DNA of 64,000 nucleotides from Trichobilharzia regenti (Eukaryota > Platyhelminthes > Trematoda > Strigeidida > Schistosomatidae), in contig OX235265.1 in assembly GCA_944472135.2 (NCBI GenBank), forward strand, positions 52,959,112 through 53,023,111. Direction: 5' to 3'. The first letter of the stretch is position 1, and every line of letters starts with the position of its first letter. A program made the position numbers and the translations under genes. Below the pieces are notes generated by a model. It did no database searches. It saw only the letters and a program-made list of their open reading frames with translations, and was not told the DNA's origin. This document shows, in pieces, positions 24,110 to 36,002 of this stretch.

Positions 24110-24180
24110 GCCTGAGAAAGGAATGGTTACATTAAGATAAAGTTTAGAGAGAAGCGACCTTTTGGGTTGCTCCCCTTAAA

Positions 24181-25550
24181 ATCGGATAACAAGAGATAAA
24201 ACAATCAGAACAACACCAGCAAAAGGAAAACAATTCACAGCAAAAAGGGCAAAAAGCGACAACAACGATACAATACAACAACATGCAATATAGTTCAGCA
24301 CAGTTAACAAAAATGATACCAAAACCATAGGCTCACTGTCCTGGAACAACTTGAACATATAAATCCAACAATATATACCATTATAGTTATGAGTTTATGT
24401 TACAAGTTTCACAAATCCAAACAGTTAGTTAAAGGTATTATCTGTCAATAAGATTATATCCACAGATTTAGTGTTCGAAAGGTAAATAAACAATTGTAAT
24501 AACTTCCACAAACTCTTGGCATGAAATTCTACAGAAACGAGAGTTTTTATAAAAGTAGGGAAATGTAACGCAGTAGTCGAAAAGCGTACCTAGGACAATA
24601 CTAAAAGCAGTAGTGAATGTCGTAGCGGTTTCCTTCTTGTGCAAGGCATCATGTTATTGTGCACCCAGTGACCACCTGGAGTAAACCTCAGGTTTCGATG
24701 TAATTGCGTTGCTATACTCCTAGAAGATCAGGTTCTGCTGACGTATTTCCGAGTTATTTTGCTTGCATTATAGACCCGACACAAACAAATGTTGGTGAGT
24801 ATCGTTTTTCAACTTTCAAGGACTGGGTAAATTGGTGCAAACAGGCTAAACTGGTTAGATGTGGTGATTAATGTCTCATACAAATAAAATATAGCAACCG
24901 AATCCCCTTGACATTGTTTCTGGAATAAAATCATTAACATCCTACTTGAATAATTGCTTTATATTTGTGTCGCGGTTCGAATTTCTAATAATTCTCATGT
25001 AGTACTTCTTTGGTCTTGTGTCTTCAACCAGATGTTTAAATTTTCTAAATTATGGATTTCAGGAAACCTTTCTATCTTCCTATGCAGACTGAAAAAGTGT
25101 TTGAGGGTATTATAATCTTGTTAAGAAAATTCAATTTTTACCCTCTAGAAATGAATCTTTTTTATATACTGTTTTCCTGTAGCTAAGATGAATATTTACC
25201 ATTTTTAATATTCTCTTAAATCTCATTTATGATTGACTGCATATGATGTCGTATGGGACAGTATAAAAAGACTAATAGTCACGTTGTCACGCACTTTTCA
25301 TGTCCATGATTCAGATATCTTAACAATTTGACATAGTGAATAATGGCAACGAAATTCTGTGTTTTGCTTTTAATTTAATCAAAATAATTATCATTCGTTT
25401 TATACTTATGTGCACACATTCACTTCCACCCACTTAAACATATATATTTGTCCCAGGTTCGTATAAAATTTTGAGTATCTTAGTAGCGTAAGTAAAAATA
25501 GGGAAAAGATGACGAAACTGAAAATAAAATCGATATAATGTTTCTAGTTA
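24181..25550. other. Unassigned AT-rich DNA
   Basis: No ORF or repeat that I can support. The first ~200 bases (A-rich on the plus strand) could still be RTE-2 5' leader. Confidence 0.4.
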
Positions 25551-25555
25551 AAAGA

Positions 25556-25645
25556 CGAAACAGCTGTCCAATACTCCCAAGTTTTCCAATGGTTCTCTAA
25601 CCGATGTCAGCTCATGATGTAATCCTGTTACCAATAAAAGACGAT
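25556..25645 (+). mobile_element. Hammerhead-type SINE, 3' fragment
   Basis: It starts at gacgaaacagctgtccaata and continues through actccc...ttttccaatggttctctaac, matching the right half of the SINE at 56259-56357. It retains the GAAA, the short stem III (ACAG/CTGT region) and the GTC cleavage triplet of a hammerhead. The tRNA-like head, CTGATGA core and stem II 5' side are missing. Confidence 0.65.
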
Positions 25646-26229
25646 CAGTTCAATGGAAGTATTCTAGTGTCAATAAATGTGAAATTACAACTAAATACGC
25701 TTTGGATTAGCGGTATCCCCGTAAATAGGTTCTTTTAGGATTACGAGTTTGATTGTTGATATCTACCTAAGTGACTATACGGGATAGTCAGTAGTGAATT
25801 ACCTATTGAAGCATATTGTTAACTCATTTACATGCGCCCAAATTACATAGCTCGATAAATTTTACCAGCAGTTATTCAACCTAAAGACATGCATGTCTTT
25901 TATTCATGATGGAATTATACTCTACCGCAGTGCCCAAGTTGTATCCTTTTATGAAAAGTAAATAGTTTTTTGCTGAAGTCCTTATCTTCTAAATGTCTTA
26001 AGAAGGAATTTTACAACTCTAAGATTTGTATAGGATTTAATATCGTGTAAGTTTCATATATGTGGGAGATTTCAGTAAAACAAGAAAGACGAAATATGCA
26101 GTATGAAATGGTGTTTTTTTTACAAGTGGTGATTTGCAGGGATTTGATTTAATTCAAATTTCGTTTTTGATCAGAGAATATTCTTTTCGATAATTTTGCT
26201 TAAACCTCTAGTTATATACCTATAATAAC

Positions 26230-26900
26230 TAAAGAATAACTATTATTGACATTGATGTTTTTAAATCAAGAGTGAAGGGGTTATCCACATATGCAGACAT
26301 TTATATCGGTCGTTGCTCAAGGAACTTGATCTTTCGTGTTCACAAACACCTATCAATGCGACAAAATAGAAGTGTAGTGAAGACCATTAGTGGTTTGATA
26401 TTAGAGTACTTGGTCCAAACAGGCTGCAAAGCCATCATTGAAGGGTCTTATTCTATCATATATGGGCTATTGAATAAACTACCAGAGACCTGCAGGTGCT
26501 GAATACTTCAAAAGGCATTCAGGATAGTAGTTTGCCTAAAACAGATGGAACTCTGCATAGAAAAGAAAAAGGTTCACCCCTGGCCTGATGGGGAGCCTAT
26601 AAATCCACAAACACCGTATTATTTTTCTTAATTAATCTGATATTTTATTCAGCCTTTTATTTATACATATTATTACATACACATGTTTTGAAATTTAATC
26701 CAACTATATTATTGATTCAGTGTTATTTAAAAACACGAATATTATCAGTTACAACTATTCATCATATTCTTAGGATATATAACTGTAGAGCCTGATGAAG
26801 AAGTTATCGAAAAGAATATTCTTTGTCTTCTAAAAATATTAATGGGCATCTTGAATCAATTTCGTCTGCCTTAGTTTCACGAGTGCTTGCCATTCTCCCA
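26230..26900 (+). pseudogene. Penelope-like element C-terminal fragment with 3' tail
   Basis: The frame at 26272-26502 contains YIGRCSRNLIFRVHKHLS, the YIG core and following helix of a PLE-type GIY-YIG endonuclease. Decayed sense continues (EYFKRH, LHRKEK in another frame) to about 26600. The downstream tail at 26795-26835 reads cctgatgaag...atcgaaaag...ctttgtc. It is related to the tails of the PLE copies at 54.5, 59.5 and 62.9 kb and weakly hammerhead-like. It is 5' truncated and inactive. Confidence 0.65.
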
Positions 26901-27685
26901 CATTGTATCGTTTATTTTATTAATTGGCCAATATTCTGTTGATGCATCAGTTAATCAGAAAAATATTTTTAGCATTATCACACTGTTTACTGATAGAAGT
27001 TTTAGCCTAATATTTACACATGATTTACACTAAAACTAGTCAAGGTGAAGGACATACAGAACTTGAAAGTCCAGTCATTTTAAACATTTGATACTCCTAC
27101 GATTGAATAAACAAATTTATCGAAAGTTATTATTTCTTTATTATTATTATTATTATTAATACTACATTTCTTATTTCAGTAAGCATCTCTTTGAACTGAT
27201 TGTAGTTGAAGTACACTAGTCTTCTACCTAACTTCTGTCAGTGCTTGGATTGCATCGGTTTAACTGTTAAGACTTAGTCGTAGGCTATCTCAGATAGTCT
27301 CACCAAGAATTAATAGTACATTTCTGTTCTAATTCAGAATGGATGGTCGCTAGTTGGATAGCCAGCAGTTACTTACCAATCACTCAAATGACAGTCCAAA
27401 AGTCACTGATTTGGATTTTGCCATAACCCAAATTTTGATGTCAGCGTCAATCCACTATCTATTATATCAATAACTTTATGGTTAAAAGTGAATTTTTCTA
27501 GAAGGATACAACAAAATAGTACAGCTTTCTTTTTTAAGTGAAATATAAAATACAGACAAAAAATCCCCAATTAGACATTTAGAACGCAAAAGGATTGAGC
27601 GAAGAAATATTTACTTTTCAATTAGATCCTCATCTCTGGCTCTACACTATTATACATAGCATTTTTTTCACAATAAACAACAATT
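26900..27685. other. Unassigned
   Basis: No gene or family recognised; there is a short (att)n run at about 27135-27160. Confidence 0.45.
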
Positions 27686-27689
27686 TACC

Positions 27690-27850
27690 GATAATTGGTG
27701 ATATTGGTTGGAGGATTTCATCATTAGCTGATATCAGTTAAAGAACCATTGAAAAACCTGGGAGTACTGGACAACTGTTTCATCTTAGTTTGGGGCTCTT
27801 CATCAGCATGCATCCATCGCCAGGGTTCCAGCGTCTGCTCAAGTAGATGA
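27690..27850 (-). mobile_element. Hammerhead-type SINE copy
   Basis: The minus strand shows a degenerate tRNA-like B-box region (ggaaccctggcgatgg), an intact CTGATGA (27800-27806), the loop ccccaaacta, GAAACAG, the cleavage triplet GTC and the tail cagtactcccagg...tcaatggttc. Core bases are conserved, but a 3-base insertion disrupts stem II and stem I pairing is poor, so self-cleavage is doubtful. Confidence 0.65.
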
Positions 27851-27935
27851 CATAACAGACTGTTAAAGAGAAATAAAACGATTTGGACATATCACCAGTT
27901 GATTGTTAAACTGTTGTGTATTGTTATCAAAACGC

Positions 27936-27940
<5 letters not shown>

Positions 27941-27973
<33 letters not shown>
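27941..27973. repeat. (TA)n microsatellite
   Basis: Alternating TA tract of about 33 bases. Confidence 0.95.
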
Positions 27974-27974
<1 letters not shown>

Positions 27975-27976
<2 letters not shown>

Positions 27977-30315
27977 GGAAAATACTTCGATTACAAGTTG
28001 ATAAACTCTCTGATGAATAAAATAACAGTGAGTAATATATATTGTTATCTTCAATTCACTCAATCTGTAATCGAATGATGATATGAGTTTTTTAATACTC
28101 GCTGGATTATAGGCGATTACAGTGAATTAATCGGCTGCTGTATGACACTTGCTGAGTTTTAGTAGAATTGTATTCTTAAATCAAGGTGGTACGTTCCAAA
28201 AGCGTAACTAAAGTAGTAATGATAGTAGTAGTAGTAGTAGTGATATTTTGAAGGCTCTTACCAAAACTCCATGTTCATAAACAATGGGTATTACATAATG
28301 CCATAAGACAAAGTGAATTATTCCGATTGCTCTAATATTTTACAGTGACGATAATAATGATAATAATGTCAAGCTTTTAGGCTCGTTGAACTGTTTTTTC
28401 CTTGAATATTTTCTATGAAATGATTGCAGACAGTATTTTTTCATCGGGATGAAAACATGTTACCGATATATATATATATATATATATATAGGTACCTAAG
28501 TTATATGATATTTTGGTTTTTGCTAAGTTCCTTTCTGTGCATAATGACAACATATTAAGAAAACACTTGCAAATTTCTATCAAGTTTAATAGAAATACTG
28601 GGATATAACTGGCATAGTTTTGAAAAACTTTATTATTCAGACATACCAATGTACGCACCATTTGTTTGCATCTAGTGCATAGACTGTTGATCGGATATTT
28701 TCTCTAACTGAAAAACAGTTATAATTAACTTTTAGCGATAAATACAACTTGTTATTGGAGTGAAATAATTTTGTGTTAGTATAAATGTAGACTATTAGAT
28801 TAGAGAATCAAGTTTAAGCGATCAGATTGTGTAAACCTTTGGTAACCAAATTAACTGGATTGTATTTTATGATTACTGTCCTATCGACTACTCAAATATG
28901 AGATTTCATGTAAAGTTGAGATTGTGTCGAAAGAAAAATAAGGGCAACTATAGTAATAAATGGTGACAGTTCATGAGACTGTTGAATGTTAGTTACAAGA
29001 GTCTATCAAATTAAAGACTTTCTAGTCTTAAAAATACTGGTAACGGTATATAATATTCCCTAGAATCAATTCATGTTTTCTTTCTGTTTATGTCACAGTG
29101 TCATTTATCTGCATTCTCTTCATCCTCTTTACTTTCTCTATCTTAATTTTTTATTTCAGCCATCCTGATTGAGTATTTTTACTCAATCAAAAATCTGGAT
29201 GCATTTTTTGTCATTGTTATGTATTTTGTATAACAAGTGCAACTATACGAAATAAAGCTGTTATCACAGTTTTCAACATTAGAGTTCGGTTTTCGGTGAA
29301 CTAATACTATGCAAACTTCTCTAAGTTCATATGCATAATAATTCGGTGTAAATTATTATCCTACTAGTAAGTAGTAGTCATTTTCCTCACTGAGAAAAGC
29401 TGACATACAATTTGAGTATGATTCCGTTAATATTTCAGAATCTAACATTTGAAATTTCAATAAGTTTCAAGACGCTTTACCTAATTTTTGTTTGTTATTT
29501 TGTACTTCTACACTAAGAAAAAAAAGAACTAAAACTTGTTGACTGTTTTCTTTTATACCTTATGTGTGTGTGATTTACTACTATTTCGAGCCAGTGACAG
29601 TTGCTATGATTAATCACTTTTGTTAGCACTTTATGGGTGTTCATTTATGGTTAGTTTTTAAGTTATGTACTAATCTAGAATAGTTTTAATTGACTTTTTA
29701 TTTTTAAATCTGATGCGAATCTGTTGCATCAACTGTCATTGTTAACCCTAACTAGATAACCTGTGTAAATTGTATCCTTAAATAAGACTGTCTAGCTGTT
29801 GTAAAGTTGTTTAAAGATAACAGCTGACCTTACTATTTTGTGCGATTGATTGAATTTTAGCAGTACTGGCGAAACGCCCTCTTGCTTTTGATAAACATGA
29901 CTACAAATAATAATGATAAACATCCTATGAGGTAGAATATTTTAGCCTTGTCGGGGTAAAATAATATGGAAAAATCTGAAATCGATCATGTGTTTATTGT
30001 CTTTTGTTTATAAGAAAAGTAATTTTTTGTCTATCCGCGCTCTAACTTGCCTACCTGTGTAGAATAAGGTTTCTGTTATGATGTCAAGAGTCAGTTATTT
30101 AGTAGCTACTCCTATGTTAAAAGCAATCTTGTTATGTTATTATCAAATCCATAAGTTATATTAGGCAATAATTCGTTTTTTTATAGCATCACGTTAGAGA
30201 ATTCTTAGTGTGTCTTAAAATGTTTACCGAAACTATCATTTCCGATGCTATTACGTGACATAGTTTGACAGTGCTGTTTCCTTCACTATGCCACATACGT
30301 CGAGATCGATTATTT
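27975..30315. other. Unassigned AT-rich DNA
   Basis: Contains a (gta)n-like run near 28225-28243 and a (TA)n tract at 28466-28490. There are no supportable ORFs; the Tyr-Ile-rich frame at 28413-28661 is made by the TA tract. Confidence 0.45.
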
Positions 30316-30317
30316 TA

Positions 30318-30508
30318 ATTTTTTTATTTTTGATTACAGCTTGATTCCACACAGTATTTTGGTACAAGTATGGAATTTTCAGCATGTGATATCGGTGGAC
30401 CAAATTTTGCAGGCCGACCATAGATATCAGGTGTACGTCGGCAGGGGATCGAACTCCGGACCATATGCATGGTCGGCGACAGTCCTAACCATTGTGCCAC
30501 CGACGCAC
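30318..30508 (-). mobile_element. tRNA-headed SINE (body type B)
   Basis: The minus strand starts tgcgtcggtggcacaatgg (A-box-like) and has the B-box ggagttcgatcccctgcc. Its body runs cctgatatctatggtcggcc...tttggtccaccgatatc and its tail is gtgtggaatcaagctgtaatc followed by an A-rich end. The same body is at 42742-42930 and 45121-45312. The head resembles that of the RTE-tailed SINE at 52545 but the body is different. Confidence 0.75.
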
Positions 30509-30792
30509 GATATGGGATGTTTTCGAGTAGTAAAAATATCATAAAAACAGATCCTCGTAATTTATTTAAATTCTAATCTCCTTTTTCTACTTTTGCGGAT
30601 GTCAAGAATATTCACATTTTTAAGAAAGATTGCAAAATGATGTTCATTTTCATGATAAGGCAACATACAAACTGTGACTTAATAAATGATTATGATACCT
30701 TGAAAATTATGTTCATTTGACGTGACTTACCCGATCTGAAGATTATTTAAAAAAAACATCAGTGTTGTCAGTAATGATTACTCCTTAAATAT

Positions 30793-30795
<3 letters not shown>

Positions 30796-30842
<47 letters not shown>
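30796..30842. repeat. (TA)n microsatellite
   Basis: Alternating TA tract of about 47 bases, followed by a short (ga)n run. Confidence 0.95.
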
Positions 30843-30845
<3 letters not shown>

Positions 30846-30884
30846 GAAAAAGAGAGAGAAAGCGGATTTACAGAGGTTGGAATT

Positions 30885-31105
30885 CTTGAGCCATTGAATC
30901 ACGTCATTGTGACTGAGTGGTCTATGAGTTCGCCTTGTAACCGGAAGGTCCTGGGTTTGAACTTCAGTGGGTGCGTATTGCTTATTAGTCCCAAATTAGG
31001 ACGAAGCATATGTTCAGTACCCTGTGGTTTTCGATGTTTCTCTAACATATAATAATCCGTGGTCAAATCTGCAATCTATCGTATCTCTGCAGACCATCAC
31101 CTGAA
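30885..31105 (+). mobile_element. Hammerhead-type SINE copy with tRNA-like head
   Basis: The head reads ttgtgactgagtggtctatg (A-box-like), then ggaaggtcctgggtttgaac (B-box-like). The body has gtgcgtattg (stem I side), a mutated core cttatta, a perfect 4-bp stem II gtcc...ggac, gaag in place of GAAA, and the tail cagtaccctgtgg...cgatgtttctctaac. The layout matches 56181-56354. The two core changes would abolish hammerhead activity. Confidence 0.7.
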
Positions 31106-32420
31106 TATTTATTTGACAATATGGTGATTCGCATGATCGACTACTAGTCTTCAGATACCAATTTCTATTCTTTTTTATATATTCACAGAAGAATCAAGTG
31201 GATTCACTACACTGTTTTCTTTCCTTCCTTTACTTATTTTCACTTATTACATGTAAATGTAATATTAATGCTATTTATACATCCTTATTGATAATTCACT
31301 CAACCATGGTCTAATAATTAATGTTGATTTATACAGCTTAGCATTATTTTTCTTGTTAACTTGCTTATTTAACTCAGGTAATTGAACATTTGGATAAAGC
31401 TATATTGAACGTCCTCTGAGGTGTTATCTTTTCTAAATTTACAGTTTAAACCTTATCGTATACTTAGGTGTATATGAAAAGGCAATAGTGCATCCTATTT
31501 TATTGGTAACATTCGGAAAGTCAATAAGAGATGAAAATATGATTGGTCGCTAATACGCAGACGCACTAATTTTGGAATATAGGAATATTTGCATATATGT
31601 ACGCGTCTATATTTATGTTCAGCCAGCATGATGTCTTGCACTAATGAGTAATTTTATTATCTTACTATAGAAAAATATCTTAGTAACATTTCAATTAAAA
31701 CTAAAATAACTGATAGCAAATGTTGTAGTCACTAACAGTTAGGAATAAGAATTTAGGTTACGAAAATACCTTTAATATTTATTACCATTTACAAAATGTT
31801 AACTACATAATAATCTATGCAATATATATATGTCATAATCGTTCACTTGTTAAAATACAGGTTTCTCTTGAATGTAAATCTAATTGACTTCGTATTGAAG
31901 TTTAAATATAGGATTCAGAAGACAAATACTATATTACAATTAATATAGATAATACTAAACCACTTCATTACTAATACCTATTTCTACTTGTGTAATATCA
32001 ACTCACATAAACTTTGTTGTCTTCATAATCTTTTAAAAAGTAAGGATATTTGTGCGTCACAGTTTTGCTGAGTTTAGTATTCTCAACAAAGCAAGAATGA
32101 ATTTAGTTGCGGGATAAAAAGGGCTCTTTTTGTTTTACTGCTTTGCTATAGCTGCTAGTAGCCTAAAAATGATATAAATTATTTTAAATAAAAGTAAACA
32201 TATAGCATGCTTCAAAATTACTTTAACTCAAAGGGTATTTAACAATTTTTATTGTATTCATAGAGCGAGAGGTATGAACACAGGATAGTTATTGACTGAA
32301 CTACCAGAGGCTGTTTATACCTAATGTAATGGCAGGTTGGAGAGAAGTGAATAGATATATCAAATAACAGTAAAATTAACACGTAAACAGACAACTAAGT
32401 CAATCAGGAAATTTCGTGAC
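31106..32420. other. Unassigned AT-rich DNA
   Basis: No supportable feature. Confidence 0.45.
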
Positions 32421-32424
32421 TTAG

Positions 32425-32660
32425 TGTGTAGGGGTTTGATTTGTTACAAGTTTGATCATAGATTGACATTAGTTAGAAAACCGTTGAAAACCAAGGAGTA
32501 CTGAACAGCCGTTTCGTCCTCGTTTGAGACTGTTCAACCGTACTAACCCAAGACCTCAACTGGGATAGGACCCGGAACCTCCAGGTTGTGAGGTCAAGCT
32601 TATTGGTTAGCCAATTAGGCTGAAATTCAATGACCTGTGAATTCTAACTTCTATGCATTC
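32425..32660 (-). mobile_element. Hammerhead-type SINE copy
   Basis: Minus strand: tRNA-like head (ggctaaccaataagc, then ggaggttccgggtcct as B-box), then gtacgg, a mutated core ttgaaca, stem II gtctc-aaac-gagg-like, gacgaaacggctgtt and cagtactcc. The tail runs through ttttcaacggttttctaac to about 32425. Stem I (gtac/gtac) is still pairable, but the core and the cleavage triplet (GTT) have changed. Confidence 0.65.
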
Positions 32661-32664
32661 TCGA

Positions 32665-33571
32665 TTTTATCGGGACCTCTAACCAATATCATCGACAAGC
32701 GTTTGTATTAAACCTGACCTGGTGCAGAATTCATTAAGAATTTACTTTAGCAAACGAAGAAAAATTGGATAACGATTGTGACGCAACAAAAACGAGGAGT
32801 TTAGTTACAAGGGTAGTTCGAGGTCAATCATAGCATCTTTCCGTTTACATAGATCAGATCATAATCGTTTGGCTTCTACAAAATAAAGTAACCAGCGTTT
32901 TCCCTGTATATTGGTTGGTATGAAGGCTTGACTGATTTCAAATTAATCAAGGGAACCGCGTGTATGAGATCTAATATTTTTCGTAATAATATGATAAAGT
33001 AAGGACATTTTTTATCTCACTACAGTGTGCCGAAATTTCAATTGTCATCAAAAGGTCGGTTGACTTTAAAGTAGTCCTGAACATAAGTTGACATCATTTA
33101 GAGAGGAACACTTAACATTTGTTTCTTCCTAATATTATACTCCTCCCTAATGTCTGATCGTCACTGCAAGTAATATCAGACTCATGATCTCTAGGCCTCA
33201 TAGTAAACAAGTTATCATTCAATCACTTGACTGATTTGACTTGGTACAATAAATTGACTATAAGAACTTTATACAAAGCGCGAATTCATACTGTCTGAGT
33301 TGTAATTATCAGAACTCCAAAGTTCACTCAATTATTGTGTGATGTTTTTAAATACGATTGCTGAATTCTAAAATAAAAGTCAACATTACAAAGCTAAGGA
33401 TTGGATACACCCAGCTGGTGAAATTCAGGTTTCATTTTCATCAAAAAGTTACCAACCTAATGTAACCTATAACCTGCTGACATGATTATTAGAAATACAT
33501 CATTAACTTGTTACTTTATTTTTCTGTGAATATGGAATTAAATCTGTAATTTGCAAATTACATAGTTAATG
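32665..33571. other. Unassigned
   Basis: No supportable feature. Confidence 0.45.
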
Positions 33572-33959
33572 GTGAGTGATATATATATCCATATAATATG
33601 TGTGCTTGCTTGACAGTCTGATCTTGGTGACATGCATCCATATAAAATGTGTGTTTTGTTTGACAGTCTGATATATTTTGCTATGTATATATGGATCGAT
33701 GTTCCATTATAATTAGCCAATCATGTTAAGACTGTCTTTTGATTTGTTCATTTTGGATATTCGCTCACACTTGTTCGGACATTCATATATATTTTGCTCT
33801 CACACTCTTGTGTGACATATTGATTCTCCTGGTGTTTTGGAAAATAGTAGTATCATCGCAAACCTAGTGGTCTTCTGATTGCCGTCTTTCTTGCGTCAGG
33901 ACTATTAAATTCTCGACCAGTACATAACAATAATTTGGTGACGAGTACATAATAGTGAG
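33572..33959 (+). mobile_element. Solo LTR of the gag-pro retrotransposon family, with 5-bp target duplication
   Basis: Bases 33577-33954 align in inverse orientation with the LTRs at 47975 and 50002. They begin TGATATATATCC and end gacgagtacataata, where the 48-kb family ends in cataaca. Shared inner blocks include tttgcgatgatac, ctagtggtcttctga and gcgtcaggactatta on the appropriate strands. Exact 5-bp direct repeats gtgag (33572-33576 and 33955-33959) flank it. A solo LTR arises by LTR-LTR recombination, so a complete element once stood here. It is 378 bp versus 440 bp, mainly because of shorter TA tracts. Confidence 0.85.
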
Positions 33960-34134
33960 ATTTCACCGCAGTTTCCTTTGCAAACTGAAAGTATTCAGAT
34001 CACAATATGTGATATGCTTGATACTATAAATGATTATCAAGGAAATAAACATAAATGCCTGACTGTATGCACTAATTATTGATTGATACAAGGAGTTGGA
34101 TACGTATGCGTCAACTAGTAGTGTCTACTAGGGA

Positions 34135-34215
34135 AGTGGAAGTTATCTAAGAACCGGACTACCGTTTTTTGTCGTTTGGGACCAAGCTCATCAGCCGGGT
34201 GGCCCGCTTCAGGGT
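34135..34215 (-). ncRNA. Hammerhead-like relic
   Basis: Minus strand: cacccgg, a perfect CTGATGA, gcttggtcccaaacgac, then a run of A where GAAA is expected, then acggtagtc and cggttc. A short stem II (gtc/gac) and a 2-bp stem III (ac/gt) ending in GTC can be drawn. The G of GAAA is lost and stem I has a mismatch. This could be coincidence or the remnant of another hammerhead-bearing repeat. Confidence 0.3.
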
Positions 34216-34234
34216 TGTTTTAAACATTATATTT

Positions 34235-34446
34235 TAATTTTTTATTTTTTTTATTTTCCTGCACGTTCCCAGTGGAACATAGGGCTCCAAGCTAGAGGCT
34301 TAAAGTTTCTGTAGCAGTGTTAATTTTTTACGGGATGGGGTTGCTAGTCTCATGCCCAACCTTTCCTCTGTACCAGTCTCACTACTGGCTTAGCGAGGTA
34401 AAGGAGTGCGCCGGCCGGGGATCGAACCCCGGACCATGTGCATTTA
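34235..34446 (-). mobile_element. RTE-ended SINE (body type A), 5' truncated
   Basis: On the minus strand it begins inside the tRNA-like head (catggtccggggttcgatcc, B-box). It continues cctcgctaagccagtagtg and gaaaggttgggcatgag, then the RTE-2 5'-end block ctagcaaccccatcc...ctgctacagaaactt. It ends with the RTE-2 3'-end block gagccctatgttccactggg and an A-rich tail. Same family as 52545-52775. Confidence 0.8.
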
Positions 34447-35952
34447 AACATAATCACTATTTATTGCAAGGTGAGAATAAGTCAGCAACTAATGAAATCA
34501 TAGAATAGTTACTTTTGAAAATAGGCCTACTAAGGTTTGGTAAAACGGTAAAATAATATACTCAAGTGTATGGACGTCCAACAGATAAGTTATTAAAACC
34601 ATATGAAACTGAAAACTGTTTGTCATCCATTTCCGTGTGTAATGTCTCCCAGAGTGCGTGTAAGTTAGAAGTAATTTCAACATAATTTGACTATCTGACA
34701 GAGCTATTAACTGTTATGTTAACCTAGACACCTGTTAACTAGATTAGCCTAGATGATAGAAGTTAGGGGTTGGAAACACTTCATATCATATCCTTTTTCA
34801 AAGTTTTTTGTTTACTACTTCGCTCCCATGTGTTTGGTTCTTTTTAGCACTTGTAATATTTTGAAATACTTAACTTGGAACCGGTGCTTTTGTAAGTCTA
34901 TTTTAGATAGTTTTAATTTCCAGCGGAAATGTAATTCTATATTCTAAACACCTATGCCCGAGTAATAGTCATTGAATAGTGTGCTAGGAGAAAAAACATG
35001 CACCGTTTGTGCGTTTGCGTTATTAAAAAAAGGTTTCTAAGTTAAGAAGATGCTTAACTTCACGTAACAAGTGTTTCATTTATAAGTAGTCTTATTTTAG
35101 AAGGGATAGTTAAGGTGTGAAGTTGTAATGCTTCTCTTGCTTTTTTCTTCCTTCTGTTTTATACTAAACATAATTTCTTGAATTTCAGTAAATCAGAATA
35201 GAATAAATGGACTTAAATAATCATGCGTATTACACTCCACTGTCGTATAGAATTTACACATACTAATAGTTAATATTGTTTATTTCAACGTATTCCATTC
35301 AATGTTCCATCTGTCTGTAACTTAACAGGTTTTAAGGGCTACAATATTATTCATCAAAAATTAAATCAAGTGAAAATACTATATATATCAAATCAATTTT
35401 GCCGCGCTTTCGTCTCAGTAAGTAGAACGGAGACAGTCAATTACCACTTGGATTTCTCCAAGTAGAGGATATATGTATTACATGTTAAAAGGAACACTAA
35501 TTATTTCAGGTCTTATGTTTGGCTGTTATAGAAGTGTTTTATCGGATTTTTCGACGCAGCTGGAATATCTGTCTTGGCGTTCAACATACTACACTTGAAA
35601 ATACCCCTCGATAGCTTTTACTCTCACCCGTTTGTGAATAAAGGGGAATAAAAGCAATTGGATCACTGAAGTCAATAGCTAGCCACTGAAACTGTTCGAA
35701 AGCACCATCCTAGTGTAGTTCTCCTATGTAATGTGCTGGACTGTTAAGTCAAATGTTTTCGGACCACAGTGCAATGAAATTTAAGGATTAACTTGATTGG
35801 GAAACATCGATAGTTACATTTTTCTATAATATTTAAAGATAAGTTTTTAATAATAAGTAATAAAAAAAATAAATACTTGTACGTTGTTTAGTTTAAGCCA
35901 AAGTTTTGTTTTTGGCAGTTGGGATTGTAATATCTAAAGGTCACAGATATAA

Positions 35953-36002
<50 letters not shown>

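Larger units (their letters stand above)
21055..24180 (-). mobile_element. Second RTE family (RTE-2), near full length but defective
   Basis: This minus-strand element ends at 21055-21070 in a (taa)n-like tail preceded by agccctatgttcctctagg. It starts near 24180. The first recognisable 5' part is ggcgtgaggctagcaacccc and gctacagaaact just before the endonuclease. The coding region has an endonuclease ORF (24109-23423), a frameshift, an in-frame stop just before 23074, an RT ORF (23074-21635), a frameshift near 21800 and a stop at 21511. A second copy missing both ends is at 60135-62230 and a fragment at 55185-56040; all share the same lesions where they overlap. Confidence 0.85.
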
